Shown here: piece after piece, positions 50,210 through 57,551 of the stretch
Layout: each line of letters starts with the position of its first letter
Numbering within the stretch: position 1 is the stretch's first letter
DNA from: CAG-873 sp910578365
GTDB taxonomy: Bacteria; Bacteroidota; Bacteroidia; Bacteroidales; Muribaculaceae
Direction: 5' to 3'
DNA: 64,000 bases
Assembly (NCBI GenBank): GCA_951635545.1
Contig: OX620685.1
Span: forward strand, 2,790,001 to 2,854,000
Translations under genes and position numbers: made by a program
The notes under the pieces: model-generated
Databases searched by the model: none
What the model was told of the DNA's origin: nothing
What the model saw: the letters and a program-made list of their open reading frames with translations, nothing else

Positions 50210-52231
50210 TTATTTCTTACGTTTTCTGAGCCGGGCGGCCTTGGCACGATGCGCCGAGGCCTGTTTCGTTTCGCCAAGGGCATCGTAGATTTCGGCAAGC
50301 GATTCGTGTGTGTCGGCGATTTTGTCGTTGCGTTCGAGGGCCGAGAGCAGCAGGTCCATGGCTGTGGACAGGTCGCCTGCGTTGAGGGCCAGCTGTCCGG
50401 CATGCAGGGGCGCGTGGTAGTCATCAGGAGCGAGGGCCGAGGCGTGGCGCAAGTCCGACAATGCGGCATCGTATTCGCCCATGGCTGCAAGGGTAAGGCC
50501 GCGCCCCATCCATGCGTAATGGTATTCGGGAGCCAGTTCGGTAGCACGGCGGTAATTGGCCAGAGCAGCGTCCATATCGCCCGCGTCGCGACACTGTTCG
50601 GCGAGTTCTACCTGCTCGGTTGCCAGAGTGAACAAAATCTTGCGCTGTCGGTCGATTTCGGCTTCGAGGCATTCGATGCGCCGCTCGAATTCGCCTATAT
50701 AGCCCAGTTTGCGGCGGGCCAGGCGCATTACCGCCGGATTACTGATGCGTTCGGTGCCCAGATTTATGGCTTCGAATGCCTTTTCGAGGGCGTCGGGCAG
50801 GCGATGTTCGTTGAGAGCCAGCAACGCTTCGTCGTATAGTCCGTCGGCGCGGGCTGTCTGCAGCGACTGCTGTATGGCAATATTATTATTGAAACTTTGG
50901 CTGAAACGGAGCACATTGGGGTTTACCCATACATCGCGTTCGTTGATGGTAGTGCGCAGCGTAAGTCCGTCGAGCGAAGTACAGCGGCTTAGAGCTACAT
51001 AGCTTTGGCCGCCGGAGAAGGCACCAGAGCCAAGGTCGACCACCACGCGGTCGAAAGTAAGCCCCTGACTCTTGTGTATGGTCAGTGCCCAAGCCAGTTT
51101 AAGCGGATATTGCATGAAACTGCCGAGTTCTTCTTCGATTACTTTCTTATCTTTTTCGTCGAAGCGGTAGCGGATGTTGCTCCAGCGTTCGCGTTCAATC
51201 ACGTGTATGTCGCCGTTGTCGAGCTCAACCCTTATTTTGTCGGGCAGAGTTTCTACCACCTTGCCCAGTGTGCCGTTGACCCAGCGTCGGTCGATATCGT
51301 TTTTAATGAAAACCACCTGAGCACCGGTCTTCAACCGGAGTTTAAGGTCGGTTGGATAGCTGCTTTCAGGAAATTCGCCGGTGACCTGGCCTTCGTAGAC
51401 TAATTCTTTCGACTTCAGTTCGGCCAGCCTCGACTCGTTGATAGTGTCGACGGTGTCCTTGCGAGTTGCAATGGTCATAACCAGCCGGCGGTCGTCGCCC
51501 TCGGCCGGACCGTCGAGTATCAGCGGGTTTACTTTGCGGTTAAGAGTATCGATGTCGCTGCGCAGCGGTCTGCCGTCGCGTATTCGGTCGAGCATCTGTA
51601 TGAATCCGCTGTCGGTCTGCCGATATACTTTGCGCAGCTCTATAGGTACCAGGTCAACCTCGCGGAATGCTTTGGCCGAGAAGAAAAACGGTGTGGAATA
51701 CTCGCGTGCCAACACATCCTTGACATCGCCTGTCACCACAGGTTCGAGCTGGAATATATCGCCGACCAGCAGCAACTGTTTGCCCGCGAAAGGCTCGCGG
51801 CGGTTATGGCAGAACTCGCGCAGGATTCGGTCGATGAAGTCGATGATGTCGGCGCGCACCATCGATATCTCATCGATAATTATCAGTTCTATCTGTTTGA
51901 GCAGTTTTATAAAGTCGCCCGAGTACTTCATGCGCTCGCGCAGACGTTTGGGCTGAAATTCCACATCGTCGCTCACAAAGGGGCGGAATGGCAGACGGAA
52001 AAAGGAGTGCATAGTCTGGCCGCCTACATTTACGGCGGCTATGCCGGTAGGAGCGAGCACCACATATTTCTTGCGGGTGTTGGCGGTGATATACTTCAGA
52101 AATGTCGACTTGCCCGTGCCGGCTTTGCCGGTTAGAAAAACCGACTGCCGCGTGTACTGCAGCAGGTTCCAGCAGTCGATGAATTCCGGATTGTTGAGGT
52201 CGATGTTGAAAGATAACTGTTTGGGCTTCAT
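50210..52231 (-). CDS. PIF1-like helicase with C-terminal TPR domain
   Basis: A 673-residue protein. The N-terminal 430 residues are a superfamily 1 helicase: Walker A GKAGTGKST (35-43), APTGIAAVNVGG, Walker B IIIDEISMVRAD, GDIFQLEPV, TRKDTVDTINESRL, and the UvrD-like C-terminal motif ALTIHKSQGLTFDRVVVDLG. Residues 480-660 are helical and include TPR repeats (DMDAALANYRRATELAPEYHYAWMGRGLTLAAMGEYDAALSDLRHA), followed by a basic end (RAKAARLRKRKK). The TPRs may recruit a partner to stalled forks or G-quadruplex DNA. Confidence 0.9.
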   Translation of the reverse strand: MKPKQLSFNIDLNNPEFIDCWNLLQYTRQSVFLTGKAGTGKSTFLKYITANTRKKYVVLAPTGIAAVNVGGQTMHSFFRLPFRPFVSDDVEFQPKRLRERMKYSGDFIKLLKQIELIIIDEISMVRADIIDFIDRILREFCHNRREPFAGKQLLLVGDIFQLEPVVTGDVKDVLAREYSTPFFFSAKAFREVDLVPIELRKVYRQTDSGFIQMLDRIRDGRPLRSDIDTLNRKVNPLILDGPAEGDDRRLVMTIATRKDTVDTINESRLAELKSKELVYEGQVTGEFPESSYPTDLKLRLKTGAQVVFIKNDIDRRWVNGTLGKVVETLPDKIRVELDNGDIHVIERERWSNIRYRFDEKDKKVIEEELGSFMQYPLKLAWALTIHKSQGLTFDRVVVDLGSGAFSGGQSYVALSRCTSLDGLTLRTTINERDVWVNPNVLRFSQSFNNNIAIQQSLQTARADGLYDEALLALNEHRLPDALEKAFEAINLGTERISNPAVMRLARRKLGYIGEFERRIECLEAEIDRQRKILFTLATEQVELAEQCRDAGDMDAALANYRRATELAPEYHYAWMGRGLTLAAMGEYDAALSDLRHASALAPDDYHAPLHAGQLALNAGDLSTAMDLLLSALERNDKIADTHESLAEIYDALGETKQASAHRAKAARLRKRKK

Positions 52232-52236
52232 GCGGA

Positions 52237-54015
52237 TTATTTTTTGAAGTATGCGCCTTCAATCATCAGCGCGCTCAGTTGCCAGGCTTCTTCGAGGGCG
52301 CTGCGGGTGCGGTCGTCGATGTCGCCGTATACATTGCCGAAAGCGTCGATTGCGCCCTGATGCCGAGGCTCGGCCACAAGACTATGGCCCAGGCCGGGGT
52401 AGGGGTAGCCGTCGACACCCATCACGTCGAGTATGGTGGGCATCACGTCTATCTGGCCGACTATGCGGTCGCTGTGCATGCCGCCGGTCAGTCCGCTGTT
52501 GAGAATCAGCAGGAAAATGTCGCTTGATATAGGGCCGTTGTCGCTGAGGGCGCTTTTGCGGGGCTCATGGTCGGAGGCAATCACTATCACGGAGTTGTCG
52601 TAGAGTCCGTCGGCCTTTAGGCGGTCGAGAAATTCGGCAAGCAGACTGTCGAATATATGCACCTGCTCGTAGTAGTTGAGGTCGCGCGGGTCGTAGCCTT
52701 CGGCCGAGCTTATGCCTGTGGGTGCCGGAATCCGGTGATTGTATGGGTCGTGCATGTCGAGAGTGGTAATCTCGCAGTAGAAAGGCTGCTTAAGGCGGCG
52801 TATTTCTTCGGTTGCGTTATCAAGGATTTGTCTGTCGCTGAGCCAGTTGTCGGCGGCGGGCCGGAATCCGGTGTATCCGTAGCTGAGATTGGTTATGCTG
52901 TGGTTATAGAAGGTGGGTTTCTCGCCTACCACCTCCGACGAATTGGCATAGCCCAGGGCTTTGGCTATCGACGGATAGTTGGCCGACGGATACCTCTTTG
53001 CCACTACATTGTTGCGCAGCGGCAGCAGTCCGGTGTTATATATGAACTGCCCGTCGCTCGACCGCCCGTGGTTTACCTGAGCCTGCATGCGGCGGAACAC
53101 AATGGCCGAACTGTCGGCAGCCAGTGCGCTCAGGGTAGGCGCTACTTCGACACCGTTGACGGTGGCGCCTACGGCATCGGATGCCAGCGACTCTACAATA
53201 ATAAATATAAGGTTGCGGCTGCGGTTGGCGCTGAAATCGGCGGCCGCACGGGGCTGGCTGCGCCGGCACTTCCAGAAGGCGTCGATATGACTGCGTTCGT
53301 TTTTGTCGAGCTTATGGTCGAACAGGGCATGGTCGAGTTGCCAGCCCATATAGCCTATATAGCCCATGCGGGTAAGATGCTGGGTGAACTTATATGCCTT
53401 TACCTTGGAGTAGCGGAAGTAGTTGCAGAGCATGTGAGGATAGTCGCCGAGCTTGCGGTTTACGTCGTAGAGCCTGTAGGCGCGGGCCATGTATGCGCCA
53501 CCGTACAGCAGCAGGGCCACAGCTGTGAGTGTGATTTTTGCCGAGAGCGGAAATTTTACGGTGAGAGCCTTGCGACGCAGCGGCAGCCATGCGGCGGCGA
53601 AGGCGGCCACAGGCAGCAGCAACAGCCAGTCGGCCATGCGCAACTGGTCTAAGAACGCGTCGACCACGCGCGATTGCATGTTGCCGCCCATGCCCAGCGA
53701 GTCGGCGGGCATAAGGTCGTAGAACGCGCGGCAATACCACAGGTTGACATAGCAGAACACCGTCATGCCTGCAATAAGAAACCATACCGTCCGGCGCCAG
53801 CGCGGACGTAGAAACACCAGCGGCAGCAGTAATACTGCCACATCGCCCGCAACGGTAAGCGTGTCCACGTTCATCCACGCGTTGACTTGCCGTACAAGGG
53901 TGCGGAAAATCTCCAGCAGGCCCAGCATCGCGGCAAAGGCAGCCAGGTAAATCAGAAAAGAAGGATTTGTGAAAATGCGGCGCAGAAAGCCGACAGTGTT
54001 TTCAAGCGGTTTCAT
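52237..54015 (-). CDS. LTA-synthase-family membrane sulfatase/phosphoglycerol transferase
   Basis: A 592-residue protein with about five N-terminal membrane helices (to about residue 180) and an extracytoplasmic sulfatase-fold domain. Marks are IFIIVESLASDAVG (first metal site), QVNHGRSSDGQF (position of the nucleophile, a Ser where LtaS has Thr), YCEITTLDMHDPY and VIASDHEP near the end. In Gram-negative relatives such enzymes modify envelope glycans with phosphoglycerol or phosphoethanolamine; the substrate here is unknown. It is 5 nt from the helicase start and may share its transcript. Confidence 0.88.
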   Translation of the reverse strand: MKPLENTVGFLRRIFTNPSFLIYLAAFAAMLGLLEIFRTLVRQVNAWMNVDTLTVAGDVAVLLLPLVFLRPRWRRTVWFLIAGMTVFCYVNLWYCRAFYDLMPADSLGMGGNMQSRVVDAFLDQLRMADWLLLLPVAAFAAAWLPLRRKALTVKFPLSAKITLTAVALLLYGGAYMARAYRLYDVNRKLGDYPHMLCNYFRYSKVKAYKFTQHLTRMGYIGYMGWQLDHALFDHKLDKNERSHIDAFWKCRRSQPRAAADFSANRSRNLIFIIVESLASDAVGATVNGVEVAPTLSALAADSSAIVFRRMQAQVNHGRSSDGQFIYNTGLLPLRNNVVAKRYPSANYPSIAKALGYANSSEVVGEKPTFYNHSITNLSYGYTGFRPAADNWLSDRQILDNATEEIRRLKQPFYCEITTLDMHDPYNHRIPAPTGISSAEGYDPRDLNYYEQVHIFDSLLAEFLDRLKADGLYDNSVIVIASDHEPRKSALSDNGPISSDIFLLILNSGLTGGMHSDRIVGQIDVMPTILDVMGVDGYPYPGLGHSLVAEPRHQGAIDAFGNVYGDIDDRTRSALEEAWQLSALMIEGAYFKK

Positions 54016-54029
54016 TTTACAAAATTACA

Positions 54030-54058
54030 AAAAATGCCTGAATTGTTTCGGCATTTTT
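54030..54058. promoter_or_regulatory. Hairpin/operator between the LTA-synthase-like gene and ssb
   Basis: In the 56-nt divergent intergenic space, arms AAAAAATGCC and GGCATTTTT form an inverted repeat with a loop of about 10 nt. It would be read as a stem-loop in the 5' region of either gene. TAACTTTG at 54060-54067 is a -7-like box only 5 nt before the ssb ATG, implying an almost leaderless transcript if used. Confidence 0.45.
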
Positions 54059-54071
54059 GTAACTTTGCCAT

Positions 54072-54404
54072 ATGAATAAGGTGATATTGATGGGCAACGT
54101 GGGCACTGACCCCAAGTTGCGCTACTACGAGAAACGGGCCGTGGCTTTTTTTAAGCTGGCCACCAACGAGCCTGCGCGCCGTCTGCCCGACGGCAGCGAG
54201 GTTGCCGCGCGCACCGAGTGGCACAATATTGTGGCCACCGACGAGCTTGGCGAGTTTGTAGAGAAGTATATCCGCACCGGCACTCGCCTGTTTATAAGCG
54301 GTACCCTGCGCACACGCAACTGGGAGGATCGCCAGGGCATCAGCCGCAAGGTAACGGAAATATACGTTACCGAGCTTGAAATACTGGGCCGGGCCGAGCG
54401 TTGA
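54072..54404 (+). CDS. ssb: Single-stranded DNA-binding protein
   Basis: A 110-residue OB-fold protein (MNKVILMGNVGTDPKLRYYEKRAVAFFKLATNE...EWHNIVATDELGEFVEKYIRTGTRLFISGTLRTRNWEDRQG...TEIYVTELEILGR). The acidic C-terminal tail that recruits partners in most bacterial SSBs is missing: the protein ends GRAER right after the fold. It may therefore be a shorter paralogue or PriB-like SSB and not the main replication SSB. Confidence 0.92.
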   Translation: MNKVILMGNVGTDPKLRYYEKRAVAFFKLATNEPARRLPDGSEVAARTEWHNIVATDELGEFVEKYIRTGTRLFISGTLRTRNWEDRQGISRKVTEIYVTELEILGRAER

Positions 54405-54926
54405 CGCCCGGCTCGCTCAGTTTCTTGAATTACGCCCAAAATACAGGCCCCCGTCAACCTGCCGGCCTTAATGCCTGCCGGTGGGTGTTTTTCATAATAT
54501 AGAGTTGATGTCGTGATGTGTTGTGCTGCAAAGTTACAACGATTCATGGGCGGCAACTTTGCACACATTTGTTGAAATTTGTTAATTTATGCGGGCGTGG
54601 TATCAAAATGCTTATTTGAAATAATTCTAAATAAGCGATTTTTGCCGCCAAATAGTTTCACGGCTGAAAATTGAGGAATAAAGCATGTTTCACGCGATGC
54701 GGCAATGGTTCGTTTCGATAGTATGGAGTAGCGAATCTATTTGTTTTCAGTGTTTTAGCTATTTATATGCTGCAAGTATAAATGCTGTAAGGCTAACGTG
54801 TTGAAAACGTTGATATTGCATAAAAAATCAAATATGCAAATAATTCGGCGTTTGTTTTTTTGGAAAATTTTAGCGAATTTTGTACTCGAAAAGTAAAAGC
54901 CACAAATATAATTCACCCCCACGCCA
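54405..54926. other. 522-nt intergenic region upstream of dnaA
   Basis: No gene is seen. The first 90 nt after ssb contain two direct CCTGCCGG copies and a small hairpin followed by GGGTGTTTTTC, a possible ssb terminator. The remainder is increasingly AT-rich toward dnaA, with TTTTTTTGG...GAATTTTGTAC about 50 nt before the ATG, a weak promoter match. One near-match to a DnaA box (CTTTGCACA, about 54558) is present. An origin here is possible but not shown. Confidence 0.35.
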
Positions 54927-56318
54927 ATGGAAAAAGACCATAAACAACTTTGGGAGGAGTGTCAGCAGTTTATAAAGGACAACATTTCTCCTGAACAATA
55001 TAATGCGTTCTTCAGAATCGTGACATCGGCAAGCTACGAAAACAACAAGCTTGAGCTGCTGGTGCCATCGCAATTTTTTGCCGATCAGATTGAAGAACGT
55101 TTTGTAGGTGTGCTCGGTGCCGGTATACGCAAGGTGTACGGCCAGGGGGTACAGCTGTTTTATCGTGTGCCGCAGGTGCAGAACGCACCCGACACCGAAG
55201 TGAGCATGCGCAGCGGCGAACCTTCGCAAGCTATCCTCAATCAGGTGCAGCGCAAGGTACAGCCGGCCAATCCGTTTCAGGCCAAGGCTGCCGCACCGTT
55301 CGACTCACAGCTTAATCCGTTCAATACATTCGAAAACTATTGCAGCAGCATGGGTAACCGCGAGGCTCGCGCCATTGGCGAAAGCGTGGCCCGCAAGGTG
55401 ATGACTTTCAACCCGCTGTTTGTGTTCGGGCCTACCGGTGTGGGAAAGACTCACCTGATTCAGGCCATAGGCATAAGGGCCAAGGAACTTGACCCCGACT
55501 TGCGCGTACTATATATAAACGCGCGTCTGTTCGAAAGTCAGTTTACCGCTGCCAACCGCATGGGATCCATCAACTCGTTCTTCCACTTCTATCAGAGCAT
55601 CGACATGCTTATTGTGGACGACGTGCAGGAGCTGGCCGGTAAGACTAAAACCCAGAATATGTTCTTCCACATATTCAATCATCTGAAACAGAACGGCAAA
55701 CAGATTATACTCTCGAGCGATTGTCCGCCTTCGCAGATGGAGGGCTTCGAAGCTCGTGTGCTCAACCGATTCAAATGGGGCATGACTCAAGAACTGGAGC
55801 GCCCCGATATGGAGTTGCGACGCGATGTGCTCCGCCGCAAGGCAGAGCAGGACGGTTTGAACCTGCCCGATGATGTAATCGACTTTATCGCCGCCAACGT
55901 TACCGACAGTATCCGTGAGATTGTAGGTGTTGTAGCCTCGCTGATGGGGCGTGCCATGGTTCTGGGCTGCGATGTGAATCTCGACCTCGCGCGCAAAGTG
56001 GTGTCGAACGTGGTGAAAATCAATGAACACCGCCTTGATTTTGAACTGATTGTCGACCGTGTGGCCAATTATTATGGCATAGAGTCCGACAAACTGTTTA
56101 CCAAAACCCGCAAGCGTGAGATTTCCGACATGCGCCAGGTTGTAATGTATCTGGCCAAGGCTATGGCCAATATGTCGCTCAAGGCTATCGGTTCACGTCT
56201 GGGTCGTTCGCATGCCACTGTGCTCTACGGCTGCAACACAATTGAACAGCGCCTTGGTGTAGACCGCAAGCTTACCGAAGAAATAAAGTCTATCGAGGCT
56301 GAACTCAAAGCCGTATAG
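54927..56318 (+). CDS. dnaA: Chromosomal replication initiator DnaA
   Basis: A 463-residue AAA+ initiator. Domain I covers about residues 1-85 (LWEECQQFIKDNISPEQYNAFF), a short linker follows, then the ATPase with Walker A GPTGVGKT (168-175), Walker B MLIVDDVQ and sensor RFKWGMTQELERPD. The C-terminal HTH with the DnaA signature (SLKAIGSRLGRSHATVLYGCNTIEQRL) binds DnaA boxes. All domains are intact. It is monocistronic: 184 nt without a gene follow before the converging nitroreductase. Confidence 0.98.
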   Translation: MEKDHKQLWEECQQFIKDNISPEQYNAFFRIVTSASYENNKLELLVPSQFFADQIEERFVGVLGAGIRKVYGQGVQLFYRVPQVQNAPDTEVSMRSGEPSQAILNQVQRKVQPANPFQAKAAAPFDSQLNPFNTFENYCSSMGNREARAIGESVARKVMTFNPLFVFGPTGVGKTHLIQAIGIRAKELDPDLRVLYINARLFESQFTAANRMGSINSFFHFYQSIDMLIVDDVQELAGKTKTQNMFFHIFNHLKQNGKQIILSSDCPPSQMEGFEARVLNRFKWGMTQELERPDMELRRDVLRRKAEQDGLNLPDDVIDFIAANVTDSIREIVGVVASLMGRAMVLGCDVNLDLARKVVSNVVKINEHRLDFELIVDRVANYYGIESDKLFTKTRKREISDMRQVVMYLAKAMANMSLKAIGSRLGRSHATVLYGCNTIEQRLGVDRKLTEEIKSIEAELKAV

Positions 56319-56502
56319 TCAAGAACTTTACACAGAGTGCTTTCGGTGTTTTGCTGAAGTGGAGGCATCATTGCTCCGCGGTACAGATGTAAGCTTATCG
56401 GCAGCAGAATACGCTTATAGTTCTCGTATCAGTACTGTAGTAACACTTGACCTGTAGAGAGGCAAAGATGCCTCCACTTCGTGTTCGGGCGCAGGATGGC
56501 TG

Positions 56503-57246
56503 TTATAGATAAATTTTGATAAACTCTTTTAGAGTATTGCTGAAAGCTTCAGCCGAATCGCGTGGGTATCTTACATCGGTAAATACCTGTGCGAGTGTTT
56601 TTTTATTGTTTTCGGCAACGAACTTGTGTGACGACTCGGCGGCTTCGAGCGTGGCGTAGAGGCTCTCGATGTCGTTGTTGTCAAAAGGCTGGTACTTGTC
56701 GAGGTGCAGTACCGAACGCAACGGCAGACGCTCGGTGGGGCCTTGTGGCGCATCGGAAGCCGGCACGCCTATGGCCAGGGTTATCACCGGAATTACCTTG
56801 TCGGGCAGCTCCAGCACTCGGGCGATTTGCCCGGCATTGTATAGCGTGGTGCCCAGGAAAACGCCTCCGAGTCCGTTCATTTCGGCGATAGTGCAGAATT
56901 GCTGTGCGAAAATCGATGCGTCGACTATGGCGGCGAGCAAGCTTTGCAGATTGTCGAATCCGGGATTGGCGTCGCGCAGCGAACACCACTGCTCAAAGCG
57001 GTTGAAGTCGGCGCAGAAAGTAATTACATACGGGGCGTTGCATACACAGGGCTGCCCAAAGTGCAGGGGCGAGAGTTGCCGGAGTATTTCGCTGTCGGAA
57101 GTCACGATTGCAGCCACATTCTGCATGTTGCCGGTGTTGGGTGCATGTGCTGCGGCTTCAATCATGGCGCATATATCGTCGCGCGACGGAACTTCGGGCG
57201 AAAAAGAGCGCACAGTGCGGCGCGTATTAAAAAAATCGAGATTCAT
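56503..57246 (-). CDS. Nitroreductase-family flavoprotein
   Basis: A 247-residue FMN-dependent oxidoreductase: N-terminal NTRRTVRSFSPEVPSRDDICAMIEAAAHAPNTGNMQN (FMN phosphate and dimer contacts), a central IVDASIFAQQFCTIAEMNGLGGVFLGTTLYN, and VIPVITLAIGVPASDAP. It probably uses NAD(P)H to reduce nitro compounds or quinones; the substrate cannot be told. It is divergent from nrdJ. Confidence 0.9.
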   Translation of the reverse strand: MNLDFFNTRRTVRSFSPEVPSRDDICAMIEAAAHAPNTGNMQNVAAIVTSDSEILRQLSPLHFGQPCVCNAPYVITFCADFNRFEQWCSLRDANPGFDNLQSLLAAIVDASIFAQQFCTIAEMNGLGGVFLGTTLYNAGQIARVLELPDKVIPVITLAIGVPASDAPQGPTERLPLRSVLHLDKYQPFDNNDIESLYATLEAAESSHKFVAENNKKTLAQVFTDVRYPRDSAEAFSNTLKEFIKIYL

Positions 57247-57551
57247 ATTCCTGTTATAAAAAGTACACGCGCCAAAGTTAATTAAAGTTCTCCAAAAAAC
57301 AAAGCCACGGTGTTAAAAGTTATCTACAATTTATCAAAACTGAAAACTTTGAAAGATTTTAAAATTCTTAATGTCTTAAAAATCAGTGTAAAGGCAAATT
57401 GAAATGGAAAACTTTTCGACATGTTGATAAGTTGGAGCATAAAAATTTTGTTGATTGAAAAATTATTGCCAACTTTGCAGCGCAATAGGCTAAAGGGCTG
57501 AATACAGGCTTTTACTTTTCAACTTCAGCTAATGTTCAATACCTTCTAATC
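57247..57551. other. 305-nt AT-rich region between the nitroreductase gene and nrdJ
   Basis: No gene. It contains two near-matches to the DnaA box in opposite orientation: TTATCTACA (57320-57328) and TGTTGATAA (57422-57430, reverse of TTATCAACA). Between them are long A/T runs and several AAAACTTT repeats. It could be the nrdJ control region or, less likely, part of an origin. No cobalamin riboswitch (B12 box) is visible. Confidence 0.35.

Noticed and set aside
57247..57551. Cobalamin riboswitch upstream of nrdJ
   Set aside because: No B12 box (GCCACTG-like core) or matching stem arrangement could be found in this AT-rich region.
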